64,000 nt of DNA from Heliocidaris erythrogramma (lineage: Eukaryota; Echinodermata; Echinoidea; Camarodonta; Echinometridae), in contig CM046853.1 of assembly GCA_025617745.1 (NCBI GenBank), positions 58,489,233 through 58,553,232 on the forward strand. The letters are read 5' to 3'. How positions within the stretch are numbered: position 1 is the stretch's first letter; each line of letters opens with the position of its first letter. The notes under the pieces were generated by a model that worked only from the letters and a program-made list of their open reading frames with translations, was not told where the DNA came from and did no database searches. Of the stretch, positions 54,801 through 58,746 are shown one piece after another. The translations under genes and the position numbers were made by a program.

Positions 54801-55020
54801 CTAGCTTCGTGTGTAGAAGGCGTATTGCCATTTTTTTTTTTTTTACATTCACGAAGCTAATCCTGGCTACATAGGCATAGGCCTATAGGGCTATAGGCCT
54901 ATCAATCACACAAGCCTACCTGCTGGACGTCGACGGTCTCACCACGGTAGAAATACCGCCAGCTCCCCGCTCGAGGACCACCATCGAATTTGGAGTGGTA
55001 CTGCCATCTCTACTCTCCAT
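33876..55020 (-). CDS. ERICH2: ERICH2-like glutamate-rich protein, eleven exons
   Basis: Minus-strand coding exons: 55020-54920, 40830-40800, 40079-40031, 38497-38221, 37833-37511, 37159-37073, 36707-36529, 35879-35822, 35505-35434, 34623-34479, 33981-33876. All junctions are GT/AG with matching phases, giving 1428 nt (475 residues plus stop). The start is MESRDGSTTPNSM. Exon 4 is Ser/Arg-rich (low complexity). Exon 5 contains SWDFVPEDIVRL and a charged, probably coiled-coil segment. Exon 7 is acidic (DDDEDDDEEENEED). Exons 7-9 form the conserved core: APIELMGE, FLDSVMEEDYETADKLCKM, ILIYEPDNAECLQFK. The tail (exons 10-11) is a long Asp/Glu/Ser tract. The core matches what I recall of vertebrate ERICH2, whose biochemical role is not established. 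No signal peptide or membrane segment. Intron 1 (14 kb) holds the palindrome and retrotransposon; introns 3 and 7 hold a mariner-like foldback and a SINE. Exon structure is strongly supported; the name is moderately sure. Confidence 0.8.
34911..35138. other. Intronic repeat-like segment, unidentified
   Basis: Segment in intron 9 of the ERICH2-like gene with GACCCGGATATGATCCGGGC and relatively high G/C compared with its surroundings. It looks like inserted repeat DNA, but I cannot name a family. Confidence 0.25.
35195..35400. mobile_element. About 200-bp palindromic MITE
   Basis: TGCAATGTGTCCCGTACAAC at about 35200 is inverted as GTCGTACAGGACACATTGCA at about 35375-35395. It lies in intron 9 of the ERICH2-like gene. 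Non-coding. Confidence 0.65.
36150..36416 (+). mobile_element. Full-length tRNA-derived SINE, antisense in ERICH2 intron 7
   Basis: The tRNA-related head has an A-box region (GTGGTCTAGTGGATAAG) and a perfect B-box (GGTTCGAATCC) about 40 bp apart. The body contains CCACTCTCCACCCAGGTGTA, shared with the SINE at 23711. The tail ends GAGCGCTATATAAGTGG followed by ATTATTATAT. It has intact internal RNA polymerase III promoter boxes. It is not a tRNA gene, because the 3' half does not fold to the acceptor stem. Confidence 0.8.
38039..38185. mobile_element. Palindromic MITE with GATTGGCTG core, copy B
   Basis: Ends GGCCCGTTTCAT and ATGAAATGGAGTCC; inner arms GTTATCAATAAC and GTTATTGATAACAAC; core GCTACTGAAATCGTTGCATT then TGATTGGCTG. 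It sits in intron 4 of the ERICH2-like gene, about 35 bp past the exon 4 donor. Confidence 0.75.
38620..39620. mobile_element. Mariner/Tc1-like foldback element, copy 2
   Basis: Left TIR CAGTGCATTCCAAAAAAAAG (38620) and right TIR, read in reverse, CAGTTCGTCCCAGAAAAAAAG (to 39620); TA flanks both ends. The subterminal sequence ACAGTTGGAAAAA is present on both arms, and extended inverted similarity runs inward (GTGCAAAATTCAGACTTGAC versus its complement near 39440). It lies in intron 3 of the ERICH2-like gene and shares ends with the element at 14106. No intact ORF. Confidence 0.75.
39884..39902. repeat. C19 homopolymer
   Basis: Uninterrupted run of 19 C on the plus strand, G19 in the sense of the surrounding ERICH2-like gene (intron 3). 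Confidence 0.9.
41571..43266. mobile_element. 1.7-kb foldback element with hairpin ends and internal tandem repeats
   Basis: The two arms (41571 to about 41930, and about 42970 to 43266) are inverted copies: landmarks TATAGGTCCCCTCCA, GTTTCAAGATTATATTCT, CATCAATGATTCGTTTA and GGCAGAGTGGTCTTGAAGAG appear in order on one strand at the left and on the other at the right. Each terminus is itself a stem-loop (GGTCCCCTCCATGTGTTAA near 41575 against TTAACACATGGAGGGGAC near 41684). The centre (about 42050-42880) is a degenerate tandem array of words such as TTTTGTCAAAGCTTTCCTC and CATGAAATCATAATTATG at a spacing of roughly 100-120 bp. Non-coding; inside intron 1 of the ERICH2-like gene. Confidence 0.75.
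43996..44335 (+). repeat. 5' LTR
   Basis: Begins TGTTGTATACGATG and ends CGACCACTAAA. The left part contains four copies of a 16-bp unit AGCTATGACGACACAC (44045-44113), a plausible enhancer array. A candidate poly(A) signal AATAAA is at 44301-44306, and a consensus 5' splice site AAG|GTAAGA at 44241/44242. The 3' terminus is not CA; it is fixed by the target duplication outside the 3' LTR. Confidence 0.93.
44242..44247 (+). promoter_or_regulatory. Candidate 5' splice donor inside the LTR
   Basis: AAG|GTAAGA matches the metazoan donor consensus at nearly all positions. If transcription starts upstream in the LTR this would be the leader donor. It could join to the acceptor at 51329-51330 (TatD ORF) or to the weaker TTTAG at 44940 just before gag. 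Inference from sequence only. Confidence 0.45.
44336..44956 (+). other. Primer binding site and 5' leader
   Basis: TTGGCGACGAGGATTAAGC begins immediately after the LTR, the expected place for the tRNA primer binding site; the cognate tRNA was not identified. About 600 nt of A/T-rich leader follow with many short upstream ATG frames. A possible splice acceptor (TTTGTGTTTAG) ends at 44940, 16 nt before the gag ATG. Confidence 0.7.
44957..47176 (+). CDS. gag: Gag with N-terminal helix-hairpin-helix and CCHC knuckle
   Basis: 739 residues from ATG 44957; the frame is open upstream to 44933, but no ATG is there. Residues 7-34 (INYCTRQQLMTVPGIGPALA and on) form a helix-hairpin-helix motif of the ComEA/polymerase type with the GIG hairpin at 20-22; HhH motifs bind DNA non-specifically. 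Residues about 60-390 are proline-rich and disordered and contain a perfect or near-perfect 27-residue direct repeat (RECLREVLGEFLPLPKPT twice, DNA period 81 bp, from 45549). Residues about 395-560 are the Ty3-type retrotransposon Gag capsid-like domain (SWMAFLTKFQLFADE, FCQGSQD). A zinc knuckle C681-x2-C684-x4-H689-x4-C694 (CYNCGQLGHFSREC) packages RNA. The last 45 residues overlap the -1 frame leading to pol. An HhH on Gag is unusual and may have been acquired. Confidence 0.9.
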   Translation: MEGKIKINYCTRQQLMTVPGIGPALAERIINLREASDICPLTLGTLPYIHNVEQILSYFDFAPYIPPPEGRLNLSLGDEPRDKTAFDLTRTNPQRVGPEDHLAPLNLTLGNSNRPAPKAPKVVQPQAAISMGGGRQDRDLGQPTKSTWGADTYYPPGDPRREGIRFPTGGKKQAGTNFNEQRHSNIGAISPPNFKDQVRECLREVLGEFLPLPKPTISTESSPEVRECLREVLGEFLPLPKPTVPTEFPPERAGEHLNLPQPPVPGGFLSGWAGQPSQPLYSRDFTPELFPQFRPEFPVPSGTGIRGRYDPYAQFPNQYGYMHGHTYPYSSPPVLPAYRHADYPPVAGPRGYPVFPSPPPVTRESPLGPDAGAGRNRETHNIPTSVRMPPRKPAFLPKSITYSGTGSWMAFLTKFQLFADESNWDDTQRRNHLCWSLDGEASKYMALLTEGDPDMPYGTLVKKLEKRFSLREEPAVTRMQFQGASQKVEETLVQWADRLMTLAGQAFLRLPEAFIQEQIVARFCQGSQDKDAGQYVLNSRPNTLEIALERYKWYQYTQRTIRGPSSGKGAKKEIKQLSVDHDPEPSVQRVAPPPRAVSAETRVESRVGTLETKLETMIVQLTALQATVHGLASSIRGLTVSVRGRGPQARRDSPYKFRATSGQDSATPDRSVVRLRANQGCYNCGQLGHFSRECPAPRAGRPRDEQTEKAARVVGFQERDAEEGNGPRSEGAGSPQSDQ
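47125..47171 (+). promoter_or_regulatory. Gag-Pol -1 ribosomal frameshift signal
   Basis: The heptamer GGGAAAC (47125-47131) sits exactly in the X XXY YYZ phase of the gag frame (codons GGA AAC). A 7-nt spacer follows, then a hairpin: GATCGGA (47139-47145) pairs with TCCGATC (47165-47171), and inside it GGGG (47152-47155) pairs with CCCC (47159-47162). The -1 frame is open from here into the protease-RT ORF. Slippery site, spacer and stem match the textbook arrangement of retroviral frameshift signals. Confidence 0.75.
47221..49650 (+). CDS. pol: Protease, reverse transcriptase and RNase H
   Basis: The first ATG is at 47221, but the frame is open further upstream to the gag frameshift site, so the ATG is probably internal. 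Order: aspartic protease with active-site LDTAAAVTIL (residues 71-80; D72, where most retropepsins have DTGA and this has DTAA); reverse transcriptase with first catalytic Asp at D433 (SKLDANSAYW) and the FLDDVV box (D497, D498); connection; RNase H with D643 (DTDAS), E684 (RREL), D709 (RTDHG) and D752 (NADALSR). All RT and RNase H catalytic residues are present. The ORF ends in TAG at 49648, but the -1 frame continues into the integrase ORF from a G6 run at 49635-49640. Ty3/gypsy by domain order; clade not assigned. Confidence 0.93.
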   Translation: MYVPWSHPPWPPDSILERPGMVHDQIDSERTLSAAAPSPSGELEVVVCRISSTSMLNIAIEIGAESINAVLDTAAAVTILSDKVFKRLTPCPATLKQVVLKGAGRGMKMDGLVVGPIDVRIGSQVISEPVFVAPITDEMLFGVDLLRKYEARINISDSILTFNSEDIPIVQREEADQDVSKVSVKEEVRVPPLSVRRVQCIVAAPSGPLLLEPQPSMPVLIPRSLHEAGGIISVYVINPTEVSLKLRKGETLGEARVVSIVEPTSGNPTDVGVRKVSPFGISPSIPSYLQDLWERSITDLIPDQQEQLKNLLIEFECVFARDEFDLGNFTEISHAIDTGDAQPIKQKMRRTPLNFVQEERAHLNKMLAAGVIKPSMSEWASAPVLVRKRDGGVRWCIDYRKLNNVTRKDVYPLPCIEECLDTLAGNEWFSKLDANSAYWQIKIRKEDRDKTAFVTKHGLFEFARMGFGLCNAPATFQRVMHLVLRGLTWDIALAFLDDVVVLGTTFSDHIKNLRLVLERFRDHKLKLKPKKCAFFKRRVEFLGREVDGEGLHLKEEHVKAVVNWPPPTSTKEVEQFLGLANYHRGFLKNYAQVAEPLYGLTGKHKFGWTEEHQLAFEQVKSLMTSAPVLVLPNPTDLFILDTDASATAVGAELLQVQEGEERVISYGSLSLTPEQRNYCVTRRELLAVVRFTRQYRHYLLGKPFTLRTDHGSLTWLLNFKEPQGQLARWLEELGQYNMTVEHRPGRHHQNADALSRVPDSEPFCETYRLGIHPEDLPCGGCSYCYKRHKDWAHFVDVVDDVVPLTGGLR
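49635..49661 (+). promoter_or_regulatory. G6 slippery run joining RNase H frame to integrase frame
   Basis: GGGGGGA at 49635-49641 is in X XXY YYZ phase with the upstream frame (codons GGG GGA), and the -1 frame is open from here through the integrase ORF. A modest hairpin follows after 4 nt (GGTAGCA at 49646-49652 with TGTTGCC at 49655-49661, including G-T pairs). This is either a second programmed -1 frameshift or a one-base loss in a G homopolymer (real mutation or sequencing error). The sequence alone cannot decide. Confidence 0.5.
49689..51236 (+). CDS. pol (IN): Integrase with C-terminal PHD finger
   Basis: 515 residues from the first ATG; the frame is open upstream to the G6 run. The N-terminal zinc-binding domain has H113, H120, C150 and C153 (NHDPPSAGH ... 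CATC). The DDE catalytic core has D182 (HLDFIGPL), D242 (FTDQGRNF) and E278 (NGQVERFNR). The C-terminal GPY/F-like module is seen at SPPWKGPAVI. A complete PHD finger follows at residues 464-515: C467-x-C469-x11-C481-x2-C484-x4-H489-x2-C492-x15-C508-x2-C511. Around it Y466, M478 and W487 sit where H3K4me3-reading PHD fingers (CXXC1, DIDO, KDM7 type) have their aromatic cage. Chromoviruses carry a chromodomain in this position to steer integration; here a PHD finger takes its place. Predicted role: strand transfer of element cDNA with targeting to methylated H3K4 chromatin (targeting is inference). Confidence 0.92.
   Translation: MDISHEGSMPSFFVNNVQLDDASSGASDGLPALHLIKVEQEADPQLGYLCRWLKDKVELDQGTLFLLSPEGKFLWVNRELFTMREGIIWRKRDDVDVVVVPQSLRQNIIRLNHDPPSAGHAGVSRTRAKLKSKYYWYGMSEDIRGYISKCATCNQNKKATRYGRHPMQSYHAGAPMERVHLDFIGPLPKTAQGHAHILMMVDQFTKWVECVPLPSQSAEGTAHATVCEFFCRFGYPFQIFTDQGRNFESRLFKNMCRILQIHKTKTTPYRPSANGQVERFNRTLLDAVRCYIGRSQRDWDKYLPQIAGAIRATVNRSTGFTPNRLMLGREVNLPADLVFTIPTSPPNRPIDEYATDLANAMRHAHASARAALKSTQRLMKRDYDVKQHVRQFEVGDRVYILDTAITKGRSRKLSPPWKGPAVITQRLSPYLYRVAYKRRAFTLNHDRLKKCTDRSEALTGAPKDVYCFCKGPDDGSLMIQCDGCNEWFHGSCVGVTLAESFEMDKYFCPFCNRNR
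51300..51330 (+). promoter_or_regulatory. 3' splice acceptor upstream of the TatD ORF
   Basis: A polypyrimidine tract (CTTCCTTTCTGTTTTTTCCT) ends in ATGCAG at 51325-51330, nine bases before the ORF's ATG (GTTTAGGCT|ATG). The ORF is separated from integrase by a stop and about 100 non-coding bases, so splicing offers a direct way to express it, as for retroviral env. Confidence 0.6.
51340..52824 (+). CDS. TatD-family metal-dependent nuclease ORF in the env position
   Basis: 494 residues. Residues 1-208 are low complexity: acidic/proline-rich at first, then a strongly basic stretch at 128-143 (NRRTIKRRERRKRIRN) resembling a nuclear localisation or RNA-binding motif. Residues about 215-494 are a TatD-like TIM-barrel hydrolase with its motifs in order: DSHYHLDR (H225, H227), VGIHPKHA (H287), GISEVGLDF (E316), VVHLRGA (H350), IHCFEGT (H389), LLLETDAPHL (D443), and the C-terminal NGMRLYGL signature. 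The metal ligands H225, H227, E316, H350, H389 and D443 are all present, so activity is plausible. TatD proteins are 3'-5' exo- or endonucleases on DNA and, for the TATDN2 branch, RNA and R-loops. There is no signal peptide or membrane segment, so it is not an envelope. It may process cDNA ends, RNA-DNA hybrids or host nucleic acid; the role is unknown. Confidence 0.92.
   Translation: MNRDMKNTGPDHPSGEEEAAPAEVPISWEADPLALPPPPVSWLGGNDFPLPPEDWLDGEAQASDDPWHTARVATSPNDMQSDIGLDRGPQQDALLPSSLEPLEPGEIRGDVAVESDNVVNLRARSGINRRTIKRRERRKRIRNAVRSHMDPVPLPGPPPPRSSPGRGWGRKNSAPFPDPMRFCGRGRSNTRPHTSTETLDRGLPIVGAMPPRRPVVTLLTGFDSHYHLDRVKRSQRLCEPVGRPDYPVEVTGGIMNYCDPSTYMNSGYLDRVIEGLPSSFGVAVGIHPKHAHRVKAEEWSALVAALANPRVVGISEVGLDFSVSESRWPAQEVLLARLLGLSTGRVLVVHLRGAVSGKGGSDSVSRSAHTIARRKIASNCPREQRIHIHCFEGTPSIVDEWMALFPHVYFGVTGLAKRHLGARSPQAMGIRAIPDNRLLLETDAPHLPVHPQQSWHTPEFLGDVGYVVARIRGVSLTGLMRETAANGMRLYGLC
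52825..53480 (+). other. Retrotransposon 3' untranslated region
   Basis: Non-coding A/T-rich region between the TatD ORF and the polypurine tract. A diverged direct repeat of about 65 bp (TAATGTTATGTTGTGGG near 53290 and 53356, each followed by a TATTTCAACT word) lies near its end. Confidence 0.7.
53481..53491 (+). promoter_or_regulatory. Polypurine tract
   Basis: CCGGGGGGAA directly precedes the TGTTG start of the 3' LTR, the position of the plus-strand primer. A mirror CCCCCGG at 53461 can pair with it (CCCCCGGCC ... CCGGGGG), giving a hairpin just before the LTR. Confidence 0.75.
53492..53830 (+). repeat. 3' LTR
   Basis: Matches the 5' LTR except for one small cluster (GAGAGTTGGGCAG versus GAGAGCGAGAGCAG) and a C instead of T near the end. 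It contains the same 16-bp repeats, splice donor and AATAAA (53796-53801). It is followed by the GTTA target duplication and then by the resumed palindrome (TTACCCAGC). Confidence 0.93.
54079..54089 (-). promoter_or_regulatory. YY1-like motif, left arm of the palindrome
   Basis: AAAATGGCGGC, the mirror of the motif at 54540. On the minus strand it reads GCCGCCATTTT and is followed outward by ATGs and a GTGAGT donor (complement ACTCACC near 54034-54040). Confidence 0.5.
54540..54596 (+). promoter_or_regulatory. YY1-like motif, ATGs and splice donor, right arm of the palindrome
   Basis: GCCGCCATTTTG at 54540-54551 matches the YY1 consensus. ATG codons follow at 54558 and 54572, and CTG|GTGAGT, a strong 5' splice site, lies at 54589/54590. 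YY1 just downstream of a start site and before the first ATG is a common promoter arrangement in animals. The same arrangement exists inverted on the left arm, so the element may be a bidirectional promoter with two short first exons pointing outward. No transcript evidence is available. Confidence 0.45.
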
Positions 55021-55946
55021 TTCCGCTCACATTTAAAGGTTTCGACACTTTCAAATCATCTCAATAACCTCTTTAAAATATATATAATCTAATGCTTAAC
55101 AACACTGTGTTGTTTTAAAAACTTTTGTCTCGAGGCTATGAATGATAAATGACAAAATTAGGTTCTTCAACTGTCAGAAAAATTGTTTACAGTCGCGTAG
55201 CTACTATTCGATATGTATGGTATCGTAGACATAGTGAAAAAAAAAGAAAAAGTGGCTCTATGAATAATATTGTAGGCCTCCAAATAAATGATTTACTTAC
55301 TGTATGAGGGGAATGTATTCTAGTAATGAATTTCTGTAATGGTTTAAAATATGTACGTTCCATCTTTTCAAAGTATAACTATAAATCATACATAGTAAGT
55401 GCAAAAAGGTATAGTGAGTATATCCTGGACTTCAAATAAAATTAATTCAGTATGAAAAGCAACTTTGGAAACATGTATCACCAAGTAAATTTACCAAAAT
55501 AGTCTATGCAATCAATTACAATTCTGATTTCACCTAGAAGGGCACGCATAACCTTATACTGGCTTTGAAAATAACATGTTTTATGATTTAAATAATTTAT
55601 AGTACTTTAAAAAAAATAATTTGAAAAGAGCAACTAACAGAAAATTAATGCAAATATCTGATTAAAATTCAGTCAGTCCATGAGAAATTAAAACACTAGT
55701 GGTGTCCCATTGCAAAAGATTTTTTTAAAAATAAGAACCATATCATGATTAATAATGGTAATAAAGTTATTCAATTCATTCAAAGGACTTTATCAACCAC
55801 AGTCTAAAAAAGAACAGACATTATGAACCAACACTATTCCAAGGTTTATATTACTTAATTTTGTTTATGGAAGGCCTATGCACCTCTTAACGACCCCACA
55901 CCTTCGTTCTCACTCTCCCTCTATTTCTCTTTCTTGTTTGCTCCCT

Positions 55947-55986
55947 CCCCCCCCCCCCCCCCCTCTCTCTTTCTCTCTCTCACTCG

Positions 55987-56022
<36 letters not shown>
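55947..56022. repeat. C17 plus (CT)n polypyrimidine tract
   Basis: C17 followed by CTCTCTCTTTCTCT and a long (CT)n block; polypurine on the gene strand. Possible H-DNA former about 0.9 kb upstream of the ERICH2-like start codon. Confidence 0.9.
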
Positions 56023-56024
<2 letters not shown>

Positions 56025-57051
56025 AATAACCACTAACACATACAACACATTTTTTTTTGTTTATCTTCTTACTCACAAGATGAATGGAACCATTACAATT
56101 TTTGCACAATAAAACTGGGATTTTCAGCAGAGAATTTAATTTCAATGTATCATTATTCATAAGAATCACATGCATGCAAAAGTAACTAACAACCATGTCT
56201 CTTCCTCGACATCGATACCTGACTTCAATTTCTGTTTAAATTTTTGATTGATGCTTGCCTTCTCCTTTTCTTTCTCATATTAAACATGTAATTAATGCTT
56301 GATATGATGAATACTTATCCTTTTTTTTTTTTGTAACAAATCATTATCAATTAACATAATTCCCCCCCCCCCACAACAAAATTAATTAATTGAAACAAAA
56401 AATGATACATTATAAACATGGTTTAACTCTTGGTGTTTTCATGAATAACAATGTGTTAAGTACAATGGGTAAAAAAGTAAAGATGAACTGCAAATACAAT
56501 GTATAAAGAGTACAGACCTTTGATAATACAATGAGCATGAAAAGAAAAATATCCATAGGGACACGAATCAAAATGTTGCATACTCAAAGAATACTGCAAA
56601 CACATTTCAACAGGATTCAACCTTTTTCAGTACATAATATGCAAAATGCTGAAATTGAATTTTTGACAGGTCAAAAAGTTAATGTCAAAGAAGCGTAAAC
56701 TTTTCAGAACATTCGTCTGAACAAAATTAAATCAATAAAACAGAGGTAAAGTGCACACACACCTTTGCCATTGTAATGCATTTTCTTATACGTGATTCAT
56801 TGACCTGCGCTTAATGTTTTTTATCTTCCTTCTTATTTTGTATAGCAAGTATCAGTGGACAGCGTGCACTTCTGTGACATTCATAGTGAGATTTCTTGTC
56901 AGATTTCTTGGGGTTTTTTTCATGATTGAGGCTATCTTACAGAATGTGTGCTGAGAAAGGATGGAATATGGATTCATATGTTGAAATCTCTCTTATCTTC
57001 GTAAGATAAGACAGTACAAAAGAATCAATAAATCTTCGATCAAAATCACTG

Positions 57052-57304
57052 GCCCGTATTCTGAACTCCGGTTTAACTTAAACCACGGTCTAAGTGTGCT
57101 TTAAACCTGGTTTAAACCTGGTTTAAGCCTGCCCTTTAAACCAGAGTTTTAGAAAATCACATTTTGAACTTTGGTTTAACTTAAACTCCAGACTAGCATG
57201 GTTTAACTTTGTACAAAATTTTAGACTGGACTTGTCAGTTTTAATTAAAGCTCTGGTTTAACTTAGACTGGAGTTTAAATTAAACCGGAGTTCAGAATAC
57301 GGGC
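57052..57304. mobile_element. 253-bp palindromic MITE with CACTG target duplication
   Basis: GCCCGTATTCTGAACTCCGG (57052) and its complement CCGGAGTTCAGAATACGGGC (to 57304) are perfect inverted repeats. CACTG flanks both ends (57047-57051, 57305-57309). The inside is rich in GGTTTAA/TTAAACC words. An end fragment of the same family is at 63618-63648. Confidence 0.8.
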
Positions 57305-58642
57305 CACTGTGTTTGGCACAATTCATCGGTGGGCCAATTTTTTCAGTAAAAATGCAATGAACAGTAAGCATATAATTTGAGTGCACGTTAAAACGAATAA
57401 GACTAAAAATTACTTAAAACGTGCATTAGAAACCAGAACCTGTAAAACTTACATACAGCAATATTTACATATGAATCTCTATCTGCATATTTGATTTACA
57501 CAAATAAATACTGTATCCTCACACAAACTATTTACAATGCACTTTTATACAAGCACACTTTAGAAATATGCATACACTGTAGATCTATGAAGTTGTAATA
57601 TTTATCCCCAAGAGATGTCATGTGAAAGTGGTACATTCCTGGATGTAACAATATAACAAATATACAATGTATATTTTATATAATAATCAGTCCCCCTGCT
57701 CAATCACCATTCTTTCTCCCACAGATATATATTTTTTGTATCTTCCTGTAAATTTACAGAAAATAATGTTTCCATTCAAGAAATTATCATTTGGTGTACA
57801 ACAATATCAGTTACCCAAACCCTGCAGTAAAAGCCTAATCAAGGTAAGGATTTTTCTCTTTCTTTCAGAAGATATATTCATTTAAACATCATTTTCTCAA
57901 TAACTCAAGAAATTTGCCGTAGTTACTCTGGAAATTAAAAACTTGAGAACTATTTGCACAATTCATGCACTAAATTCTAAAAAAAAGGACATGCAAACCG
58001 ACCGAGTTCTTTATCGATTCCTGAACAGAAATGTTCCTGTGGGACTCAACTAAAGTAAAAGTAAACACATAAAACTTTAATTACACAGGTTTCTTAAGAG
58101 TTGCATCCTTTAAACTCTAGATAGTTATATATCTCTTCAATCGATAACATAACAATCATTCTTACTATATCATACAATATTATAACCACATTGGAAAGGT
58201 TCCATAAATGATCATATAAAAATACATTGTGAAATAGTAGACTTTCCAGTATATTAAACAGGCATCAAAATTACATTCATGTATTAAACAAAGATTTGCA
58301 AGACAAAATGTCCACATAATCAACAAAATTATTTTTCTTTTGTTTGAATCTTGAGATAAGAACTGCAACATATATATTTTGACATAAAAAAGAATACTAC
58401 GATAACCAATAAATATTTCAATAATATATAAAAATTACTTTTAATTTGTGTAGAATAGAATAGGTGTGCCTATCAACTTCCTAACTATAAAGTAGATAAC
58501 TTGCCAAAAAGTGTTAAACTAGTGAATGAATCACATGAATCTCTCCTCACGGGTTCAGATAATTATCTTTCATCCTCCTATCCTTTTCTTTCCTCTTCCA
58601 TGTACACATGTTTACAGCTTCATATGCCCGAGGAAACAAAAC

Positions 58643-58648
58643 TTTATT
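58643..58648 (-). terminator. Candidate poly(A) signal of the SPPL2 gene
   Basis: AATAAA on the minus strand about 100 nt downstream of the SPPL2 stop codon. It is one of several A/T-rich candidates. Confidence 0.35.
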
Positions 58649-58746
58649 TCATATGAAAATGCTCAACTTTCCTTCTATATAATAGGAAATGATAAAATAC
58701 TGTAAATTGACTAGTTACAAGAAAATTTTCAATATGTTAGTTGTGT

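Larger units (their letters stand above)
43919..54869. mobile_element. Near-perfect palindromic DNA element, split by the retrotransposon
   Basis: Ends TAGCCAGGATTAGCTTCGTG (43919) and the exact complement ending at 54869, flanked by the 8-bp duplication CATAGGCA (43911-43918 and 54870-54877). Without the 9.8-kb retrotransposon insertion and one copy of its target duplication the element is about 1.1 kb, and the two arms are almost identical in inverted orientation, with an A/T-rich centre near 54315 (TAAATAATGAATTTTG-type words). An 8-bp duplication fits hAT-type integration, but the termini are not textbook hAT, so the superfamily is open. Each arm contains a YY1-like motif, ATGs and a splice donor pointing outward (see 54540-54596). 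The right end is about 40 bp from the exon 1 donor of the ERICH2-like gene. Confidence 0.85.
55021..58642. other. Intergenic between ERICH2-like 5' end and SPPL2 3' end
   Basis: Contains the ERICH2-like gene's upstream region (no TATA box identified), a C17 homopolymer (55947-55963) running into a (CT)n tract (to 56022), a C11 run at 56362-56372 and the MITE at 57052-57304. No additional exon recognised. Confidence 0.45.
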
